NCBI RefSeq assembly: GCF_033958435.1
Contig: NC_134147.1
Span: 42,216,001-42,280,000, forward strand
Length of the DNA stretch: 64,000 bases
Direction: 5' to 3'
From: Carettochelys insculpta
Taxonomy: Eukaryota > Chordata > Testudines > Carettochelyidae
Under the pieces are notes generated by a model, which was given only the letters and a program-made list of their open reading frames with translations, was not told the origin of the DNA and made no database searches. The stretch's first letter is position 1; each line of letters begins with the position of its first letter. Of the stretch, positions 33,541 through 43,522 are shown one piece after another. Position numbers and translations under genes: made by a program.

Positions 33541-33753
33541 AATAAGGGGACTTCAAAGTAGGCGGCATCCTTTCGAAAAGGAGCCCTGGCTGGACGAGCC
33601 GCGCGGCGGCAAGGTGGGTCAATTTTGAAGTGTTGCGGCCACCCGCATGCTAATGAAGCGCTGAATATGCATTTCAGCGCTTCATTAGTAAACTTCGAAA
33701 TGGCCATTTGCGTGGCCATTCTGAAGTTTGGGGCACGTGTAGACGTAGCCCAG

Positions 33754-35574
33754 ATGTCACAATAATGCATAATCCCAAATGCTGAAGAGCAACAGCACAA
33801 AAGGGAGACAAACGGAATTAGGCCAACGGATATGATTCAAGGGCCATGTTAGGGTCATGCTTGGTAAACAAAGAAAAGTATGGAACCAGAAATCAGTGAA
33901 CCCAAGTTAGTGTGCCAGGAAAAAAGCCCTGGAGAGAATAGACGAGTCTGCCTACCACTACACTCCCCTTGTGGGTCCTTAAAGAGACTTTTTGGGAGAG
34001 TCAGCTACTGTGGAAGCTTCATCATTATGGCTGCCCCCTAGCTAATCTTCAGAGGCCATGTCTCTCTTTCATTCTGAGCCTGAATGATGTGCTGGCCAGC
34101 CTGGAGAGAGGGACATGGATAACAAAACCACCTCTACTGCTCCGGTCTGATTTCCCCCAACGCTTTGTTCATATGTATGTTGTAATTTTGTTCTTTACTG
34201 TAGCTTCATGCAGTACAGCAGATTTCGCTCCTCTCTTTGCCTTAGACTAACTTTTGTGGTGCACTAAGAATCAGAGGCCAACGTTACTTTTTCCACATCA
34301 TACATGTACATGCTTCTTTCGTATTCAACTTGCACGCTGTCCACAGTTCAGTATTCAGTCCAGTCATTCCCACATGTCACACTGTCTTTTACTTCTCTGC
34401 CATTCCTGTGAGCCACAGTTGACCACTTGAGTATTCAAGCTTTGAATTATGGTGCGATAAGTGCACTAGAAATTGCAGTCATCTTTGCTGCGTGGTGTTT
34501 GCTTTAAACAACCACAAACCACCTGCTTTGTAAGATTTTTCCTCCTATTCTTTAAGTCCAGAAATCTTTCACACAACCACTGCCAAAGCATTGAATTTCC
34601 ACCCACCTGTCTGTTTTTAGCTGCTGAGTCTCTGATCTTTGAAAAACAGTTGATGCTACTATTGCAGAACTTTAATTTACTTTCTGGAGTCCTCTTGCTG
34701 CAGATCTCTGATAGCTGTCAGAATGCTTTGCTTCCTTGCCTGATCTTTTCATGGATCTTCCATCAAATCTTGCCTTCCACTGCAGTTCAGCTGTCCAGAT
34801 AAGTGAAAGTTTCTACTTCTCCTCCTGCAAACATTACTCTGTCTCCCTCTTTCTGTCACCTTCATCAGCTTTGATTTGGAAGTGTACGTACACAGCCAAT
34901 GTAAACAAACACAACAGCTGATCTGGGCTCATCCGCAGGGAGTTAAGTACCACTAAGCATAGGTATACCTAGCTATGCTGTCAGACTGGGAAATAAGATG
35001 TCTCCACGGTTACTGCCCACAGGGGTGCCACTTGTTTTGTTTGTATGTCACCGCTAGATGCGCCTCTTCTAGAAGATGGAAATGTGGATTTTCTTGGGCT
35101 GTAATGTTGTCCCAGGAGTAGCACCTTTCAGGAGCTGTGAATAATGTGGAACTGCGGCAAACTGGTGAAAATATTCACACCCCCAAACTCGCACATGAAC
35201 AAGGATGGCAGACCTTTTAATGCTCGCTTGTCTTGAATGGAAGCCAATGTATCTGTCTAGTCTCTCTTGTATTAATTGTTTCTTTTTGTAAGGCTAACTA
35301 CTAATGTAAGATCTCTGTACATTGATGAACTGCAAAGAATCTCTCATTCCAATTTATTTGGGGAACTTACTGTCTTACACTAATCGATACGTGATGTATC
35401 CTGATATCTGAGGTTTTTCCATCCAAGTACACGTACCCTGGGGGTGGTGGTGGTCTACAGAGGTCTCCGAGGGGTATATCAACTCCTAGGTATGTGCTGA
35501 TTTGTACAACAAGCTACATAAAAGGGTCTAGCAAAGTCCTAAAAAATAAAATTTTATACAGGCAAGACATTGTT
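33754..35574. other. No recognised feature
   Basis: AT-rich interval with only short open frames. Confidence 0.5.
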
Positions 35575-35850
35575 TATACTCTGGCCTGTTGGGCCCTGAG
35601 GCAACTGCCCTCTGCTCCGTGTTTCAAAGGGACCCGGAGCTCCAGCTTACACAGCTATTTCAGCAGTGGCATAGGCTCCAGACCCCTTTGAAATGCCATT
35701 ATGGCACTGCTATGCTGTTCCGCACAGCTCAGAAGGAATGGGGGAGGGCTTCCTGGGCCTGCCCCTTCCAGAGGTGTGGACCTGGACCCCCTCATCTCAC
35801 TTTGCCTCTTGGGCCCTACTGCTTCTACTGCTCTGTGTACTGAAGTGTGT
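35575..35850. repeat. Interspersed repeat shared with 19745-20000
   Basis: 'CTGTTGGGCCCTGAGGCAAC', 'GGGACCCGGAGCTCCAGC' and 'CCAGACCCCTTTGAAATGCC' match the order seen at 19745-20000 and 59350-59610. Confidence 0.45.
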
Positions 35851-35919
35851 GTACAGAATTTATATTCCAATGATTTAATTATCCTTGTATGATGAGGAAA
35901 TCATCAATTTTTCAGTAAC

Positions 35920-36078
35920 TGAGCATTATGACACTTCTGTGTTTTTTGTCGGGGGGGGGGCGGAGTTTCGTAAGCTAGTAGTTTGTTAAATGAGACAAAA
36001 CTTAGCAGCATGGAATGCCAATCAGACTCCTGAAGGAGGTACAGTAGTCTAGAAGGTTGAGAGCCACTGCTTTAGAAG
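35920..36078 (-). repeat. hAT-type repeat, truncated
   Basis: The reverse complement begins 'AAAGCAGTGGCTCTCAACC' and continues 'TTCTAGACTACTGTACCTCC' and 'TTCAGGAGTCTGATTGGC'. CAGTGGTTCTCAACC is a familiar hAT (Charlie-group) terminus in amniotes. The far end is missing. Confidence 0.6.
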
Positions 36079-37411
36079 ACTGATTTCAACTCTTTCCATC
36101 TCAATAGCTGTGCACTAATACAGCCAGGTCGTGGATTTGCGACGTTAACATTTGCAAATTCAATTATTCACTAGCAGCTGCTTCTTCCCCAGGGCTCTGG
36201 GGTGGGGAGCGCCTCCGGCTGCTATCTTGCTGCCTTGCAGGGCAGGGAGCACTGGTGGCCGCCACCTTGCGGGGGTGGGGAGCAAATGATATTTGCCCAA
36301 TTAAACATTCAAGAGGGTTCTCAACACTGAACCCTCGTGAATGTTGCACCCTGCTGTATTAGTGGTTTAGTGTAGGAAGATAAGTAGGGTGGGAGTTATT
36401 GTGCGAATTTCTTCTTTTGTAAAGCCTTGGGAGCTCTAAGAGTCTGAACATTAGCTGTTTGTTTTTAGGTTTGTACTTTTGAACCTGGATGCAACCGGAA
36501 AATGAGGAATCCAGTGACTGTACATCTCCCTGCCCCTCTCTCCCCACCAACTGAGGTATCTTCAGCCTCAAAGTTCCTGATTTAATTTGTGGATGAATGC
36601 TCAGGGTGATCTAAATGCTCTGTATGATGCTAACTTACAATAACGATATCTTAAGGCCTTAAACTATCAACTTGTCTAATCTTTGTCCATTCTCTAGACA
36701 AAATGTCTTCTATTAAACCACTCATTCTGTTAAACAACTTAGCAAAGTCAGTGGAGTTAGAAAACATCAGGCATGTTAGGCTCTTCTCAGTGTTTACTGA
36801 AGAGTAAAAATTCATTCCACGTGAGACTTGTGTGGAAGAACAACACTGAGCTGTCTGTGACACTTAAGAGCAGCTTTTCTGAGTCTGTTCAATGTCCTGG
36901 AAGTTGATACCTTGTGTTTCAATGGGTCACATGACTTCCCTTGTATAGTGATATGAATTATTTTGTGCTTGGAAGCTCGTATTGTCTCCTTCTCCCACCA
37001 TGCCCCACAGAATCTGTGCAATCAGGGCTGCCGTAATTCCAGGAATGCCAATAAAGCCCTGGATCACTGTCTGTTTATATTCTGAGGGGCTCCAAGGCTT
37101 TGCTTTGTTAGTTCAGATAACCAAGGGCTGCAGCACTATCCCATTTCCCTGCCTTGCCCAATTCTTCTCTTTCATCCCCACTAGGCAGTATGTCTACTCT
37201 GCTGCTCCTGTCCTGGCCCATAGCAGCTATGAAACTCCTGGGTACTACCTAGCTGCTCCTCAGACTCACTTTGGCCAATGGATCCCTCCCTGTTGCTGCT
37301 AACTAATCACTCAAAGCCCACGAGGTCAAATGGTGCATCTTCGACACTAAGTTCTCTTGGACCTTTTGGTTAATAATCAAGATACCACTTGTGTCTCTTT
37401 TTAAAAGTTGT
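36079..37411. other. No recognised feature
   Basis: No supported gene or repeat. Confidence 0.5.
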
Positions 37412-37791
37412 TACAGATTGAACATCTCAGCCGCATCTACACTAGCCGGCTATTTCAAAGTAGCCGGGCCAGCTTTGAAATAGCGCCCGCCACGTCTATA
37501 CGGGCCGAGCGCTATTTTGAAGTTGAAATAGGCGTAAGGCGGCGAGACGTTGCAGTCGCTATCCTCATCAGGAGGCGGGAATAGTGCCCTACTTCAACAT
37601 TGAACGTCGAAGTAGGGCACATGTAGAAGATCCGCGTCCCGCAGCATCGAAATAGTGAGGTCCTCCATGGCGGCCATCAGCTGAGGGGTTGAGAGACGCT
37701 CTGTCCAGCCCCTGAGCTCTATGATCGCCACATGCAGCAGCCCCTTAAAGCTCCCTGCCCACTTATTTCCTGTGCAGGAAGGTGAGAGCAC

Positions 37792-38284
37792 ATGCAGGCA
37801 GCAGCACACACACGTGCCCAGCCTGCACGTTCTCACGAGCCCCAACCCAGCACCCATGGCATCCAGCCAGCCCTCCAAGCACCCACAGGGCAGCCCCCCA
37901 AGGGGACCCAGGGATCCCAGCCTGCCAGCCAGCGGGGGAAGAGGCAGCGGGGCCCCTCCTGGACGGAGGCCGAGATCCAGGACCTTCTGGGGCTCTGGGG
38001 TGATGAGGAGGTGCTCCAGGTAATGGGGAGCAAGCGGCGGAACGCAGATGCGTTCGCTTGGCTGGCCGAGGGCCTGGCTGCCTGGGGTCACCCTGTCTGC
38101 ACTCCTGACCACGTCAGGAGTAAGGTGAAGGAGCTGCGGCAGGTTTACGCCCAGGCCCAGGACACAGATAGCTAATCTGCCTCCACCAGCAGCTGTCCTG
38201 GAGCCTGCCACCGAGGGGGACCATGGGCCTCAGGACCCGGCCTGGCTGTATCTGCCGGTTCTCCCAGCCCCTACCCAGCCTTGA
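37792..38284 (+). pseudogene. Myb/SANT-like DNA-binding gene of copy B, internally deleted
   Basis: Homologue of the gene at 31230-32651. The trihelix is present and in one frame: 'SWTEAEIQDLLGLW', 'GSKRRNADAFAWL', 'TPDHVRSKVKELRQVY', ending at TAA 38173-38175. The likely native start (ATG at 37857, 'MASSQPSKHPQ') is out of frame with the trihelix, so a frameshift lies between. After the stop, only about 110 bp of the family's C-terminal sequence is recognisable ('YLPVLPAP', ending 38284), against about 1.1 kb in copy A. The middle exon, the intron and the helical segment are deleted. A short DNA-binding product is conceivable but unproven. Confidence 0.75.
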
Positions 38285-38682
38285 TGGGGCCTCTGGCCCA
38301 GATGTGGGTCACGCCCCCTCCCCGCCCACGCCAGGTGCTCGACAATAGGGGTGAAGGGTCAAGGAGGTTGTCCCCCCTCCTTTGTTCATATTCTCCCCAT
38401 CTTTGTAAATAGTTTATTTGTTCCACCCCACTTTAGTAGCTGCCCCCCATGTACATAGTTTCCCCCCTTCTTAAATGTTGAGTTCATTGTTTTGTTTAAA
38501 AAAAAAAAAGGTGTTGGTTTATTTACAAAAGAAGTGTGTGGGTGGTGTGTGCTCTCTGGTGCTCAGTGGTGTGGCTGTGGGCGTGGGAGCAGGTAGTGCT
38601 GTGGGGGGGCGGTGGGGGGCTCACCAACAGCTGGCCCTGCCAGCGTTCACCCCGCAGCCTGCTCAAAATGGGCCCGCAGGGC

Positions 38683-39951
38683 CTACCGGACCCGGATCCC
38701 CTCAAGGTCAACCTGGTGACTGGGGGCAGTGGGTGGCTGGGCGTCGGCCCTGCCAGCCTCCACAGCCCAGCCCTGGAAGAATGCCTCTCCCTTGCTCTCC
38801 ACCAGGTTGTGGAGTGCGCTGCACGTGCCCACAACCTGGAGGATGTTGGTGACCCCTGCATCCGGGCAGGTGAGGAGACGCCTCCAGCGCCCTCTGAGGC
38901 GGCCAAAAGTCCGCTCGACCACCTGGCACGTATGGTTCAAGCGGGTGTTGAACCGCTCCTGGGTGGCACTGATATGGCCTGTGTAGAGGCTTATGAGCCA
39001 GGGCCGGAGGGGGTATGCCGCGTCTGCCACGAGGCAGAGGGGCATGGTGGTGTCCCCCAACGGGATCTCCTGCTGGGGGATGTAGGTCTCCGCCTCCAGC
39101 CAGCGGCACAGGCCCAAATTTCTGAACACCCAGGCGTCGTGGGTGCTGCCAGGCCAGCCAACATAAATATCCAAGAAGCGGCCCCGGCTGTCCACCAAGG
39201 CCTGGAGGACCACGGAATGGTAGCCTTTCCTATTCAGGAAGCATCCTCTGCCGTGCTCTGGGACACGGATGGGGGTATGGGTCCCATCTAGAGCCCCAAA
39301 GCAATTAGGGAAGCCCAGGCTGGCAAACCCCGCGAGGGCGGCATCCGGGTCCCCAAGGCGCACAAGCCTGGGGAGGAGCAGGGCATTGATTGCGTGGACC
39401 ACCTGCAGGGGAAGGACATGAAAGAGCAGCCGTGAGGGGTGCACAGGGTGTGTCTGGCCCTCTCCCAGGGCTCCATACCCCGGGCTCCCCATCCTCCCCG
39501 GGCACTCACTCCTTCTCCCGGGCTCCCCTCGCCCCCTGGGTCCTCTTACCTCCATGACGACAGCCCCGACGGTGGCCTTGCCCATGCTGAACTGCTGCCC
39601 TACAGATCAGTAGCTGTCTGGAGTGGCCAGCTTCCAGGCAGTGATGCCGACCCGTTTCTCAACAGTGAGGGCACGTTGCATGGGGGGGTCCCGGTGCCAT
39701 AAGGCAGGGGTGAGCCACTGGCAGAGCTCGAGGAATGTCTGCCAGCTCATCCAGAACTTCTGGAGCCAGCAGTCGTCCCACTCACCAAGCACCAGCCACT
39801 CCCACCAGCCTGTGCTAGTAGGGTACCTCCATAGTCAGCGGCGTGCCTGGCAGTGGGAGGCTGGGAGGGCAGCAAGGTCTGGGGCTGCTTCTTCCTCCCA
39901 CGAGGACAGCACATCTTCCTCAAATAAAAGATGCTGAGCCGCCTCCTCCAT
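38683..39951 (-). pseudogene. Harbinger-type DDE transposase of copy B, nearly complete
   Basis: The nuclease that would cut and paste elements of this family. Exon 1 (39951-39550) starts at an ATG before 'EEAAQHLLFEEDVLSSW' and includes 'WLQKFWMSWQTFLELC'. Exon 2 (39402-38683) carries the catalytic triad: Asp in 'GALDGTH' (39286-39288), Asp in 'STHDAWVF' (39136-39138) and Glu in 'VVERTFGRLRG' (38914-38916), plus 'NRKGYHSVV' and 'ADAAYPLRPWL'. Only a few lesions are visible: two in-frame TGA codons in exon 1, near 39840 and 39603, each where a CGA Arg codon fits, and a TAG about 14 residues before the end seen in copy A. A start further upstream ('MDPQQQQ', near 40024) is out of frame. The copy is recently dead rather than ancient. 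Confidence 0.8.
39403..39549 (-). other. Predicted intron in the copy B transposase
   Basis: Donor GAG|GTAAGA and acceptor TTCCCCTGCAG|GTGGTC on the minus strand, phase 0. The 147-bp intron is a multiple of three without stops, so an unspliced message would still read through, adding 49 Gly/Pro/Arg-rich residues. The same acceptor position is seen in copy C at 4148. Confidence 0.65.
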
Positions 39952-40501
39952 GGCACTGAGCAGGGCGGCCACTGCTTCAGGGGCAGCTTGTGTGGGCCTC
40001 TGTGCTGCTGCTGCTGGGGGTCCATGCTGCTTACATGGGGTGTGCGTGCTTGTGGCTCTTCAGAGCGCGTGCTGTGCAGGCTGTGTGTGTCTGGGAGGGG
40101 CCCTTTAAGGGCGCAGCTTGCTGTTGCCCCGGAAGTGCTAGTCCGCCCTGTGACCCTGTCTGCAGCTTTTCCTGGCACCCTTATTTCGATTTGGGCCACT
40201 TTTGTGCATAGATGCTCCCCTGCAGTGCCTATTTCGACATAGTGCTGTCCTACATCTATGAATGTCGACGGCACCAGCCCTGAAGGATGTGTAGATGCTA
40301 CTCGTCGAAATAGCTTATTTCGATTTTGCTACATTGAAATAAGATATTTTGATGTACCATCCCAGTGTAGACATAGCACTCGAGTCCAGCACCCTGGAGA
40401 CCTGACTGGTGACAAATGAGAGAATTTGCCAACCTGTGGGAGGTCAATGTTGTCTAGCAGCATTACCAATGCTTCCACTGCTCCCTAGGCTCTGAGACAC
40501 T

Positions 40502-40875
40502 GGCTACGTCTACACTATCCCAGAACTTCGAAATGGCTGAGCAAATGGTCATTTCGAAGTTTACTAATGAAGCATTGAAATACATATTCAGCGCTTCATT
40601 AGAATGTTGGTGGTCATGGCACTTCGAAATTGCCATTGTTCGCCTCCATGTGGCTCGTCCAGATGGAAAGGACCCCACCAACTTCGAAATCCCCTTGTTC
40701 TTATAGAATAAGGGGATTTTGAAGTTGGTGGAGTCGCTTTTGAAGACGAGCCACGGCAATTTCAAAGTGCCGTGGCCACCAGCATTCTAATGAGGAGCTG
40801 AATATGTATTTCAGAACTTCATTAGTGAACTTCGAAATGGCCATTTCAAAGTTTTGGGATAGTGTAGACACAGCC
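40502..40875. mobile_element. Hairpin miniature element with Harbinger-type ends
   Basis: A 374-bp near-complete inverted repeat: the left half (to about 40690) pairs with the right half. Ends 'GGCTACGTCTACACTATCCC' and 'GGGATAGTGTAGACACAGCC'. Internal TTCGAA motifs are mirrored. Flanks are ACT and GCT, a 2 of 3 match. Its right half is homologous to the right 210 bp of copy A. It has no coding capacity. Confidence 0.75.
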
Positions 40876-41016
40876 GCTGAGGGGGTAAATTACAGCTAAA
40901 TAACAGCACAGAACGCTGAGAGCCAGGACTGGTGTCTCTAAAAGTTTGTGGGACTGCAGGAAACTTGGCCGCGCCCATGACAAGTGGTCATCCAGATTAG
41001 AGAGGCTCAACCTGTA

Positions 41017-41395
41017 CTGTGCTAGGCTTGCACAGAAATAACCAAAGTTCAACAGGAAATCTAAAATGATCACACTAACTGGGTATTTATATAAGCTTAT
41101 ATTAGAGGTGTCTGGTTAATTCACATGAAAGCACAAACTATTGTGTAGGTTCCTAGGCCACTTAGAAACTTAGAAAGCAGGAAAGAGGGACACAAAGGAG
41201 ACAGCCTTTGTAAACTCAAGGCCTTTAGATAGTAAGAGAACTGTTGCAAGGATTAATAATTTAATGCACCAGACACATTCAAATTGTTATATAACCACAG
41301 CACAAACTTCTCCAGTGGTTCTTGAAGCTCTGGTTTGGACTCTTCTGGAAAAGCTCTTTTTATTAGGGGAGGAAAAAATGGGCGGGGGGGCATCA
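41017..41395. other. No recognised feature
   Basis: AT-rich gap between the Tigger-like element and the PLE. Confidence 0.45.
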
Positions 41396-41589
41396 GAAAT
41401 GTAGCACTTTAAAGACTAACAAAATGATTTATTTGGTGATGAGCTTTTGTGGGACAGACCCACTTCATCAGATCAGTCTCATTTCCAACAGGGACTGACA
41501 TAAGTACAGAGGACCAAAAAAAAAAAAAATGCAATACACACTGACAATGAAATAGGATTGAAGGAAGGAGGTGAGAGGTGGAGGGCATG

Positions 41590-42018
41590 TTAATTGTCTT
41601 GTCTGAGATAATTACGAGCATCAAAGGAAGGGAAGCAGTCCTTGTAATGTGTGAGGTATTTGATGTCTCTGTTCATACCACATGTTAATGTGTCGAATTT
41701 GAATATGTACTCTAACTCACAAATCTCTTGATCTGATCTGTTAAATTCTTTGTGTTTCAGGACACACATTCTCATTACTTTAGCTGAAAGGCCCACTCTA
41801 TTCAAGTGTTCAATGACCGGCTTATGCTTATTGCGTTTCTTGATGTCTGCTCTGTGGCCATTTATTCTTTGGCAAAGGTTTTGCCCAGTCTGTCCAATGT
41901 ACATAGTGTCAGGGCATTTTTGGCACAAACAGCATATATAATGTTGCTGGAAGTGAATGAGAATGAGCGCCTTTGGTCTTGTAACTAGTGTGGTTAGGTC
42001 CAGTGATGGTATCCCCAA
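41590..42018 (-). pseudogene. Penelope-like GIY-YIG endonuclease domain fragment
   Basis: An open stretch of about 140 residues. A Cys pair motif, 'CCLCQKC', leads into 'MYIGQTGQNLCQRINGHR', the YIG half of the GIY-YIG nuclease with its Arg and His, followed by 'HKPVIEHLN' and a Glu in 'ICELEYIFKF'. This order, with the Cys motif just before the nuclease, is typical of Penelope retroelements, where the domain nicks the target for priming. It ends 'DARNYLRQDN' near 41590, probably the natural C-terminus. The domain is intact as read but is not joined in frame to the reverse transcriptase upstream. Confidence 0.85.
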
Positions 42019-42475
42019 AATAAATGTGTGGACAAAGTTGGCAGCAGGGTTTGTTGCAAGGAAAAGTTCCAGGATTCATATTACTATGGTGTAGCCTCTA
42101 ATTGTTGGTGAGAATCTTTCTCAGGTTAGGAGGTTTGTGTATAGGAAAGGACAAGTCCGTCACCTAGAGCCTTCTGGAGTGCAGCATCCTGATCTAGAAT
42201 AGGTTGTGGATTTTTAATGGTGTATTGCAGGGATTTGAGTTGAGGCCTATAGATGATGACAAGCAGTGTTCTGTTGTTGATCTTCTTGGGCCTATCTTGA
42301 AGTAGCTGGTGTCTGGGTATTCATCTGGGCCTTTCAGGTTTGTGTTTTGTTTTTAAACTTCTCCCAGTGAGTAATTCAGTTTTATTAATGGTTGGTAGAG
42401 GTCTTGGAGCTTTCAGTCTCTGTCAGTAGGGTCAGAACAGACGCAACTGTATCTAAGAGCTTGACTGTAAATGAT

Positions 42476-42757
42476 GGATCATGTGATGGAACCTGGAGGC
42501 ATGTAGGTAAGTGTAGCAGCCAGTGGGTTTCCGGTACGGGGTGGTGTCAATGTGGCCTTCAGCGATTTGTACTGTGGTATCCAGGAAACGTATTTTTCAT
42601 GTGGAATAGTTAAGAATGAGATTGATGGTAGGACACAGGTTGTTAAAATCTCTCTGGAATTTTTCCAGAGTCTCTCTACCATGGGTCCAAATAATAAAGA
42701 TGTCATCAAGGTAGCATAAGTAAAGGAGGGGTAACAGTGGACCAGAGCTAAGGAATT
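42476..42757 (-). pseudogene. Penelope-like reverse transcriptase fragment
   Basis: The C-terminal part of the palm and thumb. 'CYLDDIFIIW' (42710-42696 encodes LDDIF) is motif C with the paired catalytic Asp residues. It is followed by 'FLDTTVQIAEGH', 'TPYRKPTGCYTYLHA' and 'SRFHH', the region Penelope reverse transcriptases show before the linker to the endonuclease. Several stops and frameshifts interrupt it, and the fingers and motif A are missing because the body is cut at the head-to-head junction. Confidence 0.75.
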
Positions 42758-42812
42758 GCAAAGGATTTGTGAGTTAGGGTAAATATTCAAATTCGACACA
42801 TTAACACATGTT

Positions 42813-43522
42813 GGCTACGTCTACACGTGCACCCAACTTCGAAATAGCTTATTTCGATGTTGCGACATCGAAATAGGCTATTTCGATGAATAACGTCTAC
42901 ACGTCCTCCAGGGCTGGCAACGTCGATGTTCAACTTCGACGTTGCTCAGCCCAACATCGAAATAGGCACAACGAGGGAACGTCTACACGGCAAAGTCGCA
43001 CACATCGAAATAAGGGAGCCAGGCACAGCTGCAGACAGGGTCACGGGGCGGACTCAACAGCAAGCCGCTCCCTTAAAGGGCCCCTCCCAGACACACTTTC
43101 ATTAAACAGTGCAAGATACACAGAGCCAACAACTAGTTGCAGACCCTGTATATGCAGCACGGACCCCCAGCTGCAGCAGCAGCAGCCAGAAGCCCTGGGC
43201 TAAGGGCTGCTGCCCACGGTGACCACAGAGCCCCGCAAGGGCTGGAGAGAGAGTATCTCTCAACCCCCCAGCTGATGGCCGCCATGGAGGACCCCGCTAT
43301 TTCGATGTTGCGGGACGCGGATCGTCTACACGTCCCTACTTCGATGTTGAACGTCGAAGTAGGGCGCTATTCCCATCCGCTCATGGGGTTAGCGACTTCG
43401 ACGTCTCGCCGCCTAACGTCGATTTCAACTTCGAAATAGCGCCCAACACGTGTAGACGTGACGGGCGCTATTTCGAAGTTACTGCCGCTACTTCGAAGTA
43501 GCGTGCACGTGTAGACGCAGCC
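42813..43522. mobile_element. 710-bp Harbinger deletion derivative with 3-bp TSD
   Basis: Flanked by GTT at 42810-42812 and 43523-43525. Ends 'GGCTACGTCTACACGTGCAC' and 'GTGCACGTGTAGACGCAGCC'. The left part matches the right end of copy B and the right part matches the left ends of copies A and B, so it is an internally deleted, reverse-oriented relative. It still holds the transposase leader ('ACGGACCCCCAGCTGCAGC') and the Myb-side leader ('CAGCTGATGGCCGCCATGG'). The uninterrupted sequence at 41660-41710 (other strand) shows the empty site. Confidence 0.8.

Larger units (their letters stand above)
30795..33750. mobile_element. PIF/Harbinger-type two-gene DNA transposon, copy A
   Basis: A GC- and CpG-rich 2956-bp island in AT-rich DNA. 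Left end 'AGCCGCATCTACACGTGCC', right end 'GGGCACGTGTAGACGTAGCC'. It holds a plus-strand Myb/SANT-like gene (31230-32651) and the back half of a minus-strand transposase gene (33026 to about 33540), converging tail to tail across an AT microsatellite. Beyond about 33540 the sequence is not transposase but matches the right half of the hairpin element at 40502-40875. The 3-bp flanks differ (ACT on the left, CAG on the right). Copy A therefore looks like a chimera joined to another element's end, and it cannot supply transposase. Confidence 0.8.
37429..40378. mobile_element. PIF/Harbinger-type two-gene DNA transposon, copy B
   Basis: 2950 bp, GC- and CpG-rich. Left end 'AGCCGCATCTACACTAGCC', right end 'CCCAGTGTAGACATAGCA'. 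Flanked by 3-bp direct repeats CTC at 37426-37428 and 40379-40381. The host Tigger-like element confirms the site, since its sequence is continuous when one CTC and the insert are removed. It carries a truncated Myb-like gene on the plus strand and a nearly complete transposase on the minus strand. Subterminal regions on both sides are rich in TTCGAA/TCGAAAT motifs. It is the least damaged transposase copy in the window. Confidence 0.85.
37414..41014. mobile_element. Tigger-like element hosting two younger insertions
   Basis: TA dinucleotides at 37412-37413 and 41015-41016 enclose termini 'CAGATTGAACATCTC' and 'GAGAGGCTCAACCTG'. With the insertions at 37429-40378 and 40502-40875 removed, the remainder reads through 'CATCTCGAGTCCAGCACCC' and 'AATTACAGCTAAATAACAGC' like the copies at 4837-5130 and 1127-1435. 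This gives a clear age order. Confidence 0.75.

Noticed and set aside
38536..39291. 251-codon open frame on the plus strand
   Set aside because: It is the antisense shadow of transposase exon 2, which carries the real motifs.
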